A program made the position numbers and the translations under genes. Positions 17,103 through 26,550 of a stretch of DNA of 64,000 bases are shown in pieces. Numbering within the stretch: the first letter of the stretch is position 1; each line of letters opens with the position of its first letter. The DNA is from Ochrobactrum vermis (GTDB lineage: Bacteria; Pseudomonadota; Alphaproteobacteria; Rhizobiales; Rhizobiaceae). The stretch lies in contig NZ_PCOC01000002.1 in NCBI RefSeq assembly GCF_002975205.1, positions 1,987,501 through 2,051,500 of the forward strand, written 5' to 3'. The notes below the pieces were generated by a model that ran no database searches, had not been told where the DNA came from, and saw only the letters and a program-made list of their open reading frames with translations.

Positions 17103-17693
17103 ATGCGTAAACCACGAAGCGAAATGATTGCCGAAACAAGGACGAAGCTGATGGCTGCGGGCCGCAAGGCTTTCGGGACCGTTGGTTATGCCGAAGCTTC
17201 GATGGATGATTTTACCGCTTCCGCCGGGCTGACACGCGGCGCGCTCTATCATCATTTCGGCGACAAGAAGGGCCTTCTCCAGGCCGTGATCAACGAAATC
17301 GATTGCGAAATGGCCGCGAGATTATGCACCATTTCTGCCAGGGCATCCGACCGGTGGCAGGGTTTTGTCGACGAGAATACAGCCTATATCGAGATGGCGC
17401 TTGAGCCGGAAATCCAGCGCATCATGTTTCGCGATGGGCCGGCAGTGTTCGGCGACCCCTCCAGCTGGCCGAGCGCCAATGGCTGTATCCGCACGATAAC
17501 CACAAGCCTCGATGCATTGTGTGAAGAAGGTGTCATCGTCGATATCGACTCGGAAGCAGCCGCCCGGCTGATCAATGCAGCGAGCAGCAGTGCTGCGCAG
17601 TGGATCGCCAATTCAGACGATCCAGAAGCCACATCGAAGCGAGCCGTCAAGGCGTTCCGGACGCTTCTGGAAGGCCTGCTGATCCGAAAATAA
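17103..17693 (+). CDS. TetR-family transcriptional regulator
   Basis: 196 residues. N-terminal helix-turn-helix in the TetR pattern: FGTVGYAEASMDDFTASAGL, then TRGALYHHFGDKKGLLQAV, at about residues 22-60. A variable ligand-binding C-terminus follows. Divergent from the MFS gene over three operator-like palindromes, so it most likely represses the exporter and itself. ATG at 17103. Confidence 0.9.
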   Translation: MRKPRSEMIAETRTKLMAAGRKAFGTVGYAEASMDDFTASAGLTRGALYHHFGDKKGLLQAVINEIDCEMAARLCTISARASDRWQGFVDENTAYIEMALEPEIQRIMFRDGPAVFGDPSSWPSANGCIRTITTSLDALCEEGVIVDIDSEAAARLINAASSSAAQWIANSDDPEATSKRAVKAFRTLLEGLLIRK

Positions 17694-17705
17694 ATGAACT
17701 ATCTC

Positions 17706-17764
17706 TTGTTTTGACGCACATCTTGTCCCGAAAACCGTTTCGCACTTTTCGGGATGTGCTCTAA
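17706..17764. repeat. Dispersed palindromic repeat (GACGCAC...GTGCTCTAA)
   Basis: GCACATCTTGTCCCGAAAAC and the inverted TTTTCGGGATGTGC form a long imperfect hairpin between the convergent TetR and DeoR genes. It resembles the repeat at 59985-60034. Its CTCTA end supplies the TAG stop of the DeoR gene (17761-17763). Confidence 0.65.
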
Positions 17765-18468
17765 CCCGACACAATCGACGTGAAGTCGGATATGCCTGCG
17801 AAACGCGCGGCACGGACCTTACCGTGCTTGCTCGGATCAACGACGAGGTATTTCTGAACGGCGCGCTGCATGGCCATCTGCTTGATCGGCACTTCATGGA
17901 AGTGCGAGCAGGTGACCCCGTGCTGATCATCGACGCCGCCTGCCGACAGAAAAGCCTTGTTGATGTTGACGCGCTTCAGAACGTCGATCCCCTCGTCGCT
18001 TGAAAACGATGCCGCTTCCGGGTGATAGAGCCCGCCCAGAACCATGAGCCGGACATCGCCGCGCTGCGAAAGGATTTCCGCAATGTTGAGAGCGTAACAG
18101 ACAACCGTAATGTGCTGGTTCTGCGGGATGCGGTGAGCAAGGTGCGGCATCGTGGTTCCGCAATCGATGAAAACAGTGTCATAGGGTTCGATCAATGCAG
18201 CGGCTGCCGAGCAAGCCTGCGCTTTCGCATTGGCGTGGCTGTCTTTTTCAAAATCAAAGACATAATCGCCGTTCGAGCCGTCCTGAGTGGGGATAATGTA
18301 ACCACCCAAACAATTGAGCATCCCACCATCGCTGCCGATATCACGGCGGATCGTCATTTCCGACACGCCGAGACGCGCTGCCGCATCACGCAGGCGAAGC
18401 ACACCGACTTCATCGACCAGCGCCGCCAATTCGGCAATCCGCTCTTCCTTCCGGCTGATTCTGCTCAC
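17761..18468 (-). CDS. DeoR-family transcriptional regulator
   Basis: 235 residues from a GTG start. N-terminal DeoR helix-turn-helix, LRLRDAAARLGVSEMTIRRD (residues about 23-42). The C-terminal DeoRC sensor domain includes YDTVFIDCGTTMPHLA and LMVLGGLYHPEAASF, which in this family bind phosphorylated sugars. Divergent from a sugar transporter and deoxyribose-phosphate aldolase operon, so it probably represses that operon and responds to a pathway sugar phosphate. Confidence 0.88.
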   Translation of the reverse strand: MSRISRKEERIAELAALVDEVGVLRLRDAAARLGVSEMTIRRDIGSDGGMLNCLGGYIIPTQDGSNGDYVFDFEKDSHANAKAQACSAAAALIEPYDTVFIDCGTTMPHLAHRIPQNQHITVVCYALNIAEILSQRGDVRLMVLGGLYHPEAASFSSDEGIDVLKRVNINKAFLSAGGVDDQHGVTCSHFHEVPIKQMAMQRAVQKYLVVDPSKHGKVRAARFAGISDFTSIVSG

Positions 18469-18847
18469 GCTGTCCCCATTCTTCGCGGTTCGCTCACCCG
18501 TTTATACGTCCGTCACATTTCACGCAATTGCGATCATCCGATCTTGACAGGCTGAATATAAATGTGAAACGATCCAAACATAATGATCGAATTGTAACAT
18601 TATAATTCGCATTGTTGGGAGGATATGACAACAGGGTTTTGCGCGCGCCGAACAGAATTCCGTTCTTCGGCCAACAGACCGGGAAGCGTCAGACAGGCGG
18701 GAAAACAGATTAAATTTTCGCCCGGCCGGGAAGCCGGGCAAGGAGGAGAACGCTGACGCTCCCCACCGTTCCGGGGTGCGTCGGCATGTTGAAGTAACGC
18801 GCACTCTGTCCGCGACGGTCAGGGATGCGTCTCGGGAGGAAATACCA
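18469..18847 (+). promoter_or_regulatory. Divergent control region and structured leader of the sugar operon
   Basis: Near the DeoR gene, CGAATT (18588-18593) and AATTCG (18604-18609) form an inverted repeat in AT-rich DNA, a candidate DeoR operator. Downstream are two strong hairpins. One pairs GCCCGGC (18720-18726) with GCCGGGC (18733-18739). The other pairs GACGCTCCCC (18755-18764) with GGGGTGCGTC (18773-18782) with one mismatch. AAGGAGGAG sits between them at 18740-18748, far from the GTG start at 18848, which has its own GGGAGGA site. Confidence 0.5.
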
Positions 18848-19894
18848 GTGAAAAAATTTCTAGCATCCGTGGCGATTGCCATGTCCGTGGCGGTTCCGCA
18901 GGCTCTTGCGGAAGGTGTCGTTGACACAACGAAAATCAACAAAGAGCTGATCACCACTGCCAACGACAAGAAGTACACTATTGCGACTGTTGTGAAGGTG
19001 GACGGCATTGCCTGGTTCGATCGTATGCGCGACGGCGTCGACCAGTTCAAGGCGGATACGGGCAATGACGTCTGGATGGTCGGTCCAAGCCAGGCAGATG
19101 CCGCGGCACAGGTGCAGATCGTTGAAAACCTGATTGCGCAGGGCGTTGACGCTATTGCCATCGTTCCGTTCTCCGTTGAAGCGGTGGAACCGGTTCTGAA
19201 GAAGGCGCGCGAACGCGGTATCGTGGTCATCAGCCACGAAGCGTCCAATATCCAGAACGTCGATTTTGATATCGAAGCCTTCGACAACAAGGCCTACGGC
19301 GCCAACCTCATGAAGGAACTCGGCAAGTCGATGGGCGGCAAGGGCAAATATGTCACGACCGTCGGCAGCCTGACCTCCAAGTCGCAGATGGAATGGATCG
19401 ACGGCGCCGTCGAATACCAGAAGGCCAATTTCCCCGAAATGGCAGAGGCGACCGGCCGTCTCGAAACCTATGACGACGCCAATACCGACTACAACAAGCT
19501 CAAGGAAGCGATGACCGCCTATCCGGATATCAAAGGCGTTCTCGGCGCACCGATGCCAACCTCTGCCGGTGCCGGACGCCTGATCGCCGAAGGCGGTCTC
19601 AAGGGCAAGGTCTTCTTCGCAGGCACGGGCCTCGTCTCGGTGGCTGGCGAATATCTGAAGAACGACGACATCCAGTACATCCAGTTCTGGGACCCTGCCG
19701 TTGCAGGCTACGCCATGAACATGCTGGCTGTCGCCGCACTTGAGAAGAAGAACGACCAGATCAAGGCCGGTCTCAATCTGGGCCTGCCTGGCTATGAAAG
19801 CCTGCTGGCGCCGGATGCAGCCAAACCGAACCTGCTTTACGGCGCGGGCTGGGTCGGCGTGACCAAGGAAAACATGGATAAATACGACTTCTAA
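18848..19894 (+). CDS. Sugar ABC transporter, periplasmic substrate-binding protein (RhaS/LsrB type)
   Basis: 348 residues from a GTG start with GGGAGGA upstream; the codon directly opens a Sec signal peptide (VKKFLASVAIAMSVAVPQALA). Type I periplasmic binding fold of the rhamnose/autoinducer-2/ribose group: VKVDGIAWFDRMRDGVDQF, then NLIAQGVDAIAIVPFS and AMTAYPDIKGVLGAPM. First gene of an operon ending in deoxyribose-type enzymes, so 2-deoxyribose or a close relative is the likely ligand; this is inferred from the neighbours. Confidence 0.85.
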   Translation: MKKFLASVAIAMSVAVPQALAEGVVDTTKINKELITTANDKKYTIATVVKVDGIAWFDRMRDGVDQFKADTGNDVWMVGPSQADAAAQVQIVENLIAQGVDAIAIVPFSVEAVEPVLKKARERGIVVISHEASNIQNVDFDIEAFDNKAYGANLMKELGKSMGGKGKYVTTVGSLTSKSQMEWIDGAVEYQKANFPEMAEATGRLETYDDANTDYNKLKEAMTAYPDIKGVLGAPMPTSAGAGRLIAEGGLKGKVFFAGTGLVSVAGEYLKNDDIQYIQFWDPAVAGYAMNMLAVAALEKKNDQIKAGLNLGLPGYESLLAPDAAKPNLLYGAGWVGVTKENMDKYDF

Positions 19895-19913
19895 TATCCA
19901 TGACTGTCTCTGA

Positions 19914-19938
19914 CGGGAGGGGTTTTCTGCCCTTCCCG
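19914..19938 (+). terminator. Intercistronic hairpin after the sugar-binding protein gene
   Basis: CGGGAGGGG (19914-19922) pairs with CCCTTCCCG (19930-19938), with one G-U pair, around a loop TTTTCTG. It lies between the binding-protein stop and the ATPase gene. It probably raises the binding-protein message over the downstream genes. Confidence 0.6.
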
Positions 19939-19976
19939 CCGGACAAATTGCATTCCAGCCTTGCACGAGGCCCTTT

Positions 19977-21479
19977 ATGAGTGAAAACCTGATCGAACTG
20001 CGCCATATCGGAAAACGCTTCGGCGGCGTCAGGGCACTGGACGATGTTTCCTTTGCCATCAAGCCCGGTGAAATCCACTGTCTCGCAGGCGAGAACGGTT
20101 CCGGCAAATCCACCATCATCAAGGTCATGTCGGGTGTCTACACGCCGGAAGACGGCGAGATACTGATCGACGGCAAGCCCGTCGGCAAGCTCAACCCCGT
20201 CAAATCGGTTCATCACGGCATTCAGGTGATCTATCAGGACTTCTCATTGTTCGGGAACCTGACCGTTGCCGAAAATCTGGCAATCAATACTTTCCTCATC
20301 GAAGGCCGCAAGGGCGTCGACTGGAAGCGCGTGCGCGAACTGGCGCAGAAGGCGCTGGACCGGCTTGGCGTCAGCATCGATCTCGACGCGGATGTGGACA
20401 GCCTGCCGACATCGGGCAAGCAGATCGTGGCGATCGCGCGCGCCGTCATGGCAGACGCCCGCCTCATCATCATGGACGAGCCGACCACCGCACTGACGCG
20501 GCACGAGGTCGATGCGCTGTTCAAGATCGTGCGTGATATTCAGGCGCAGGGAATCGCTGTGCTCTTCGTCAGCCACAAGATGCGCGAGATGCTGGAAATC
20601 AGTGAAAGACTGACCGTCTTCCGCAATGGAAAGAAGGTTGCCGAAGGTCCGATTTCCGAATTCGACGAACCGTCGATCACCCGCGCCATGACAGGCCAGG
20701 AACTCACATCGGACCACTATCACTGGACACCGCGTGAAGGTTCATCCGCCAATCCGGCTCTCGAAATCAAGAACCTTTCTGTTCCGGGCTCGGTGGAAAA
20801 TGCCAGCCTCACTCTCAGTGCGGGCGAGATCGTCGGCATATCGGGGCTGATCGGCTCCGGTCGCACGGAACTGGCGCTGGCGCTGTTCGGCATGAAGCCG
20901 CATTTCACCGGCTCCGTTCGGATCGACGGCAGGCAAGTCCATCCGACCACCGTACAGGAAGGGATCGCCTGCGGCGTCGCCTATGTACCGGAAGACCGCC
21001 TGACGGAAGGCCTGTTTCTGACCCAATCGATCGAGCGCAACATCATCGTCACGTCGATCGAGAAATTCGTCCGGGGTCTTTTCATCGACCGCAACAAGGC
21101 CGATGCCACCACCCGCGACATGTTCTCGGCACTGCACATCGTCGCCCCCGGTCCGCATACGCCGGTCAATCACCTGTCGGGCGGAAACGCGCAGCGAGTG
21201 GTGCTGGCGCGCTGGCTGCTGACGGGCGCAAAAGTGCTGATCCTCAACGGGCCGACCGTCGGTGTCGACGTCGGCTCCAAGGCGCAGATTCACAACATCA
21301 TCCGCAAGCTCGCCCGCGACGAAGGGCTTGCCGTCCTGATGATTTCCGACGATGTGCCCGAGCTGGTGCAGAACTGCAATCGTGTGCTGGTGATGCATCG
21401 CGGACGTTTCGTCGACGAACTTTCCGGTGAAACCATGACCGAAGATGCCGTCAATGACCGGCTCAAGACGCTGAATTGA
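19977..21479 (+). CDS. Sugar ABC transporter, duplicated ATP-binding protein (RbsA/LsrA type)
   Basis: 500 residues with two ATPase halves. The first has Walker A GENGSGKST and Walker B RLIIMDEPTTAL, with the signature changed to LPTSGKQIVAIARA. The second has a degenerate Walker A region (GLIGSGRTELALALFG) and signature LSGGNAQRVVLARWL. This lopsided layout is normal for the family; the second half usually does not hydrolyse ATP. Energises pentose-type uptake with the two permeases downstream. Confidence 0.92.
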   Translation: MSENLIELRHIGKRFGGVRALDDVSFAIKPGEIHCLAGENGSGKSTIIKVMSGVYTPEDGEILIDGKPVGKLNPVKSVHHGIQVIYQDFSLFGNLTVAENLAINTFLIEGRKGVDWKRVRELAQKALDRLGVSIDLDADVDSLPTSGKQIVAIARAVMADARLIIMDEPTTALTRHEVDALFKIVRDIQAQGIAVLFVSHKMREMLEISERLTVFRNGKKVAEGPISEFDEPSITRAMTGQELTSDHYHWTPREGSSANPALEIKNLSVPGSVENASLTLSAGEIVGISGLIGSGRTELALALFGMKPHFTGSVRIDGRQVHPTTVQEGIACGVAYVPEDRLTEGLFLTQSIERNIIVTSIEKFVRGLFIDRNKADATTRDMFSALHIVAPGPHTPVNHLSGGNAQRVVLARWLLTGAKVLILNGPTVGVDVGSKAQIHNIIRKLARDEGLAVLMISDDVPELVQNCNRVLVMHRGRFVDELSGETMTEDAVNDRLKTLN

Positions 21480-21490
21480 GGAACCGGCAC

Positions 21491-22468
21491 ATGAAGTTCT
21501 TTCGCAGTACCGAATTCATCATTGCCTGCGTGCTGTTCGCGGCGATGGTCATCATCAGCCTCATCAATCCGGCGTTCTGGTCGCTGGACAATATCTTCGG
21601 CCTTCTGCGCTCCAATGTCGTGATCGGCATCATGGCGCTCGGCGTTCTGCTGGTGATGATTTCAGGCGGCATCGACGTCTCCTTCACCGCCTTTGCCATC
21701 GCAGCCATGTATTTGACCGTCCGCGCCATGGTCTATCTCGGCTATGACGGGGTGTTAATTCCATTCGTGGCGGCAACGCTGATCGGCCTGCTGCTCGGTA
21801 CATTCAACGGTTTCATCATCCATCGCTTCAAGATGATCCCGCTGATCGTGACACTCGGCACCGGTTCCATCGTGCGCGGGCTGGTGCTGGGCCTTGTCGG
21901 CACCAGCACCGTCAACATCAACAAGATGCCGAAGGAACTGATCGAATTCGGCAAGACGGACGTGATCTCGCTGACATCGGCCTCCGGCACGACGTTCGGC
22001 CTCACCGCGATGTTTCTGGTCTATCTGGCGCTGGCCCTGCTGATCCACCTGATCCTCAATTACACTATGATCGGGCGCAGCGTTTATGCCTATGGCGGTT
22101 CGCCGGAAGCAGCAAAGCGCGTCGGCTTCAATACCCGCCGCACGATCTTCTTCGTCTATTGCGTGGCCGGAGCGCTCGCAGGCTTCGCGGGACTTCTGCA
22201 TTCCTCCATGATCTGGCTTGCCAATCCGCGCGATTTCGTCGGGCTTGAGCTGGACGTGATCGCAGCGGTTGTTCTGGGCGGCGCCTCGATCTTCGGCGGA
22301 CGCGGCACGGTTCTCGGCACTTTGATGGGTGTCTTCATGCTCGTCATGGTCAAGAACTCACTCATCATCATGAAGGTGGACACCACATGGCAGCGCGTCG
22401 TGGTGGGCCTCATCATCATCGTCGCCACGGCCATCACCGCATGGCGTGACCGCAAAAGCATCGCCTGA
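21491..22468 (+). CDS. Sugar ABC transporter, permease (RbsC type)
   Basis: 325 residues from the ATG at 21491, preceded by GAGGAACCGGCAC; a TTG at 21476 overlapping the ATPase gene is less likely. Hydrophobic throughout, with family motifs MISGGIDVSFTAFAIA and IAAVVLGGASIFGGRGTVLG. First of two different permeases, as in LsrC/LsrD systems. Confidence 0.9.
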   Translation: MKFFRSTEFIIACVLFAAMVIISLINPAFWSLDNIFGLLRSNVVIGIMALGVLLVMISGGIDVSFTAFAIAAMYLTVRAMVYLGYDGVLIPFVAATLIGLLLGTFNGFIIHRFKMIPLIVTLGTGSIVRGLVLGLVGTSTVNINKMPKELIEFGKTDVISLTSASGTTFGLTAMFLVYLALALLIHLILNYTMIGRSVYAYGGSPEAAKRVGFNTRRTIFFVYCVAGALAGFAGLLHSSMIWLANPRDFVGLELDVIAAVVLGGASIFGGRGTVLGTLMGVFMLVMVKNSLIIMKVDTTWQRVVVGLIIIVATAITAWRDRKSIA

Positions 22469-22482
22469 AGGGAGAGCGCGAC

Positions 22483-23481
22483 ATGAAACAGTCTTTCGAC
22501 ATGCGCCGCATCCTTGGCGGAGATAACAACATCATCCAGCTCATCGTCATCACCATACTAGTCTTTGCGCTGATGACCTGGATGAACCCGGACAAGTTCC
22601 TGCGTTATTACAACTTCGAATCCATCAGCTACATCATGCCGGAGCTGGGCATCCTCTCCGTCGCCATGATGATTGCAATGCTGACGGGCGGTATCGACCT
22701 TTCGGTGGTGGGCATCGCCAATCTGGCGGGCATCATGGCCGGGGTTTACTTCCATTCTTCCATGGTGCAGGCGGCACAGGCTTCCGGCTCGGGAATGCTG
22801 TTCTATACCATCATCGGCATATTGCTCGCCTTGCTGATCGGGCTGGTAGCTGGGCTGGTCAACGGCCTGCTGATAGCCAAGCTGCGCATCACGCCGATCC
22901 TTGCCACACTCGGCACCGGACAAGTGTTGATGGGGCTTGCCCTGGTTCTGACCGGCGGACCGGCCATCGTCGGTTTCCCAGATGCGTGGAACTGGGTCGG
23001 CAACGGCAAGATGTTCGGCATCGCCACGCCATTCCTGCTGTTCATCGCGGTATGCATCGTCGTGGCAATCCTCCTGACGCGCACGACGCTCGGCATCAAT
23101 CTCATGCTGATCGGCACCAATCCGCGGGCCGCCGTCTTTGCCGGCATCCGCAAGGATCGCATGATCCTCTATTCCTACATGCTCACCGGCGTGCTTGCCT
23201 CCATAGCCGGGATCATCCTGTCGGGCCGCACCAACGCAGCCAAATCGGACTATGGCGCATCCTATCTGCTGCAAGCCGTGCTGATCGCCGTTCTCGGCGG
23301 CACCAACCCGGCAGGCGGCAAGGGGCGAGTGCTGGGCATCGCCATCGCGCTGATTGCCCTGATGCTGCTTTCCTCCGGCTTCCAGATGATGCGGTTCTCC
23401 AACCATCTTATTGATTTCATCTGGGGCGCTTTTCTCATTCTCGTCATCGCGATCAATGCGTCGCGCAATCAGGGCAGGTGA
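22483..23481 (+). CDS. Sugar ABC transporter, second permease (RbsC/LsrD type)
   Basis: 332 residues, hydrophobic, with MLTGGIDLSVVGIANLAGI and LLQAVLIAVLGGTNPAGGKG. Starts 15 bases after the first permease. Two non-identical permeases suggest a heterodimeric pore, as in AI-2/rhamnose-type importers. Confidence 0.9.
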   Translation: MKQSFDMRRILGGDNNIIQLIVITILVFALMTWMNPDKFLRYYNFESISYIMPELGILSVAMMIAMLTGGIDLSVVGIANLAGIMAGVYFHSSMVQAAQASGSGMLFYTIIGILLALLIGLVAGLVNGLLIAKLRITPILATLGTGQVLMGLALVLTGGPAIVGFPDAWNWVGNGKMFGIATPFLLFIAVCIVVAILLTRTTLGINLMLIGTNPRAAVFAGIRKDRMILYSYMLTGVLASIAGIILSGRTNAAKSDYGASYLLQAVLIAVLGGTNPAGGKGRVLGIAIALIALMLLSSGFQMMRFSNHLIDFIWGAFLILVIAINASRNQGR

Positions 23482-23487
23482 TCCCCC

Positions 23488-24582
23488 ATGAAGACTATCG
23501 GGCAGGACATCGAATTTCATCTTCGCCGTCAGGATTTTTCTGACCAGCCGCATGTCATCGCCAATACCTACGGTCTCAGCGTTACGGCCTTTCGCTATCC
23601 AAGCGGTATCGAGGCGCTACTGGTCGAGAACGAGCGCGGCAATATCATCGTGTTGCCCTTCATGGGGCAAATGATCTGGGGAGCGGAGTTCGACGGCGTC
23701 GATCTGACCATGGGCAACAGCTTTTCCATGCCGCGCCCGGCAACCACCATCGTCGAGACCTATGGCTGCTTTGCGTTCCACAGCGGCATCCTGCGCAATG
23801 GCTGCCCCTCCCCTGAGGACAATCATCTTCTGCATGGCGAAATGGCCTGCGCGAGGATGGACAAGGCCGGTCTTCTGTTCGGCCATGACGAGCGCGGCAC
23901 TTTTGTGGAGATTACCGGCGAATATGAATATGTGATGGGCTTCGGCGCGCATTATCTGGCACGGCCCAGTGTGCGGCTTCATGCCGATGAAACGCTGTTC
24001 GATATCACCATGGACGTCGAGAATCTTTCATCCGCTCCGATGGAGCTGATGTATATGTGCCACGTCAATTTCGCCTATGCGGAAGGTGCGCAGATTGTGC
24101 AGCCAGTGCCCTATGCGCCGGATAACGTGCAGGTGCGCACCGCCGTTCCCGGCCATGTTACGCCCAATGACGACTACCTGTCGCTGATCGACGAACTGGC
24201 CACCGATCCAGCCGCGATGGAAGTGCTGGATGAACCGGAGCGTTACGACCCCGAACAGGTCTTCTATATTCGGGGACTGCCGAGGGACGCCGACGGTAAC
24301 ACGCATCTGATGATGCAGCTTCCCGAGGGCGACGGATTTGGCATTTCGTATCCGACCGAAATCTTCCCAAAAACCGTGCGCTGGATTCTCGTGAACGGGG
24401 ATGCACAGGTTGCAGCCTTTGCCCTGCCTTCTACCTGCGAGCCGGAAGGCTACCTGGCGGAAAAGGCCAAGAACAATGTGCAGGTGCTGGCGTCGGGCGA
24501 GCGCGCCATCTTCCCCGTACGCGTCGGCTATCTCGATACGGCAGCCGCCGAGCAGTTTGAAGCCCGGATCAAGGCACTCTGA
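23488..24582 (+). CDS. DUF4432 family aldose-1-epimerase-like protein
   Basis: 364 residues of the galactose-mutarotase-like superfamily. Seen are a beta-rich sequence, VLPFMGQMIWGAEFDGVDLT near the start, HSGILRNGCPSPEDNHLLHGE, and ELMYMCHVNFAY. The first residues of the gene lie six bases after the permease. In a pentose operon it could interconvert sugar anomers before phosphorylation. No member known to me fixes the reaction, so the role is inferred. Confidence 0.72.
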   Translation: MKTIGQDIEFHLRRQDFSDQPHVIANTYGLSVTAFRYPSGIEALLVENERGNIIVLPFMGQMIWGAEFDGVDLTMGNSFSMPRPATTIVETYGCFAFHSGILRNGCPSPEDNHLLHGEMACARMDKAGLLFGHDERGTFVEITGEYEYVMGFGAHYLARPSVRLHADETLFDITMDVENLSSAPMELMYMCHVNFAYAEGAQIVQPVPYAPDNVQVRTAVPGHVTPNDDYLSLIDELATDPAAMEVLDEPERYDPEQVFYIRGLPRDADGNTHLMMQLPEGDGFGISYPTEIFPKTVRWILVNGDAQVAAFALPSTCEPEGYLAEKAKNNVQVLASGERAIFPVRVGYLDTAAAEQFEARIKAL

Positions 24583-24601
24583 AATTTCAAAGGAACGTCT
24601 C

Positions 24602-25546
24602 ATGACCAGAAAGATCGGAGTGGTCGGCTCCAACATGGTGGATCTCATCACCTATGTGAACCGTATGCCCGGCCCCGGCGAAACGCTGGAAGCGCCGACA
24701 TTTGAAATAGGCTGTGGCGGCAAGGGCGCCAATCAGGCCGTCGCTGCCGCGCGCCTTGGCGCAGATGTCATGATGGTCACGCGGGTCGGTGATGATGTTT
24801 TTGCCGATAATACGATCCGCAACCTGAACCAGTTCGGCGTCGATACGCGCCATGTGCGCAAAGTTCCCGGCAAATCGAGCGGCGTTGCGCCGATCTTTGT
24901 CGAACCATCGGGTGAAAATTCGATCCTGATCGTCAAGGGTGCCAATGCCGATCTTCTGCCCGCCGAAGTCGACAAGGCTGCCGATGATCTGAAAGGGTGC
25001 GGCCTCATTTTGATGCAGATGGAAGTGCCGGTCGAGACCGTCTACCACACCATCGCTTTCGCCGCTGAAAACGGCATCGAAACCATTTTGAATCCTGCGC
25101 CTGCTGCCGCCAATCTCGATCCGGAACGTATCCGGCAGGTGACGTTTCTCGTGCCGAATGAGAGCGAGCTGGCAATCCTCTCCGGCCTGCCAACCGGCAC
25201 GGACGATGAAATCGCCACCGCAGCGCGTTCGCTCATCGCGCGCGGCATCCGCACCGTCATCGTCACGCTCGGCGGACGCGGCGCGCGCATGATTACCGCA
25301 AGCGAGATCGTCAATATTCAGCCGGTCAAGGTAACGCCGAAAGATACCACCGGCGCAGGCGATGCCTTTATCGGCTCCTTTGCCCGCTTTTACGCCGGGA
25401 CCGGCGATGTGGAAGCCTCGCTTCGCAAAGCCGCACTTTATGCGGCCCATTCCATCACCCGGCCCGGCACGCAGAAAGCCTATGCCAGCCAGGAAGAATT
25501 CGAAACGTTCTGCCGCGATCACGCTCCCACGATCGAATGTGCCTGA
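24602..25546 (+). CDS. Ribokinase-family sugar kinase, probable deoxyribokinase
   Basis: 314 residues, PfkB/ribokinase fold. The substrate motif CGGKGANQAVAAARLGA lies near residue 40, and the C-terminal anion-hole and catalytic-base motif is DTTGAGDAFIGSFARF. The kinase would phosphorylate the imported sugar at O5. Because deoC follows at once, 2-deoxyribose is the best candidate substrate; ribose cannot be excluded from sequence. ATG at 24602 after AAAGGAACGTCTC. Confidence 0.85.
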   Translation: MTRKIGVVGSNMVDLITYVNRMPGPGETLEAPTFEIGCGGKGANQAVAAARLGADVMMVTRVGDDVFADNTIRNLNQFGVDTRHVRKVPGKSSGVAPIFVEPSGENSILIVKGANADLLPAEVDKAADDLKGCGLILMQMEVPVETVYHTIAFAAENGIETILNPAPAAANLDPERIRQVTFLVPNESELAILSGLPTGTDDEIATAARSLIARGIRTVIVTLGGRGARMITASEIVNIQPVKVTPKDTTGAGDAFIGSFARFYAGTGDVEASLRKAALYAAHSITRPGTQKAYASQEEFETFCRDHAPTIECA

Positions 25547-25576
25547 ACGCATCTGAACTTATGAACGGACAATGAA

Positions 25577-26536
25577 ATGACCGAAGCCCTCCCCCGCAAT
25601 AACGGGACGCCGCTCAAGCCGGAATGGTTTGAGGATGTGTCCGTCAATCGCAGCGCTTCCGAGCGCCGCGCTGCTACAATCAGCGCCCGCCGTTCGGTGA
25701 AAAAGGAATATCAGGCTGCTTGGCTCATCCGCGCCATCCAGTGCATCGACCTCACCACACTTGCAGGCGACGACACGGCGGGCCGTGTGCGCAGGCTCTG
25801 CGCCAAGGCACGCCGCCCGGTGCGCGAGGATATTCTGGAAGCGCTGGACCTTGCAGATGCGGGCATCACCACGGGCGCGGTTTGCGTTTATCCCACCATG
25901 GTGCCGCATGCGGTGAAGGCCCTTGAAGGCTCCGGCATTCCGGTTGCCTCCGTTGCGACCGGCTTTCCCGCCGGACTGACCCCGCTGCCGCTCCGCCTTG
26001 CTGAAATCGCCTATGCCGTCGAACAGGGCGCACATGAAATCGACATCGTGATTACCCGCGAGCATGTGCTGACACAAAACTGGTCAGCGCTATACGATGA
26101 AATCGCTGCCATGCGGGAAGTATGCGGTGAAGCGCATATGAAGGCGATCCTCGCAACCGGCGATCTCAACATGCTGACCAATGTCTATCGCGCCTCGATG
26201 GTGGCGATGCAGGCAGGTTCCGATTTCATCAAGACCTCGACGGGCAAGGAAGACGTCAACGCCACCTTGCCGGTGAGCCTGACCATGGTGCGGGCACTAC
26301 GCGATTACGGCGAGCTGTCCGGCCAGATCGTCGGCTTTAAACCGGCGGGTGGCCTCAAGACCTCCAAGGACGCGCTCGCCTGGCTCAGCCTCATGAAAGA
26401 AGAACTCGGCAATCGCTGGCTGGAACCCGATCTGTTCCGCATCGGCGCATCGTCGATGCTTGGCGATATCGAACGGCAATTGGAGCACTTCGTGACCGGA
26501 CGCTACTCCGCCGCCAACCGCCATGCCGCTGCGTAA
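25577..26536 (+). CDS. deoC: Deoxyribose-phosphate aldolase
   Basis: 319 residues, class I aldolase in a TIM barrel. Splits 2-deoxyribose 5-phosphate into glyceraldehyde 3-phosphate and acetaldehyde. The Schiff-base lysine is in SDFIKTSTGKEDVN and the second lysine in IVGFKPAGGLKTS. The protein is longer than the roughly 250-residue E. coli enzyme and closer in length to the eukaryotic type; it has an extra N-terminal segment of about 50 residues. Lies between the kinase and an aldehyde dehydrogenase able to oxidise the acetaldehyde. Confidence 0.93.
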   Translation: MTEALPRNNGTPLKPEWFEDVSVNRSASERRAATISARRSVKKEYQAAWLIRAIQCIDLTTLAGDDTAGRVRRLCAKARRPVREDILEALDLADAGITTGAVCVYPTMVPHAVKALEGSGIPVASVATGFPAGLTPLPLRLAEIAYAVEQGAHEIDIVITREHVLTQNWSALYDEIAAMREVCGEAHMKAILATGDLNMLTNVYRASMVAMQAGSDFIKTSTGKEDVNATLPVSLTMVRALRDYGELSGQIVGFKPAGGLKTSKDALAWLSLMKEELGNRWLEPDLFRIGASSMLGDIERQLEHFVTGRYSAANRHAAA

Positions 26537-26550
26537 GGAATACATTCAAA

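Noticed and set aside
18860..20128. 422-codon minus-strand frame over the sugar-binding protein
   Set aside because: The plus strand carries a full binding protein with signal peptide and the start of the ATPase; the antisense frame has no motif.
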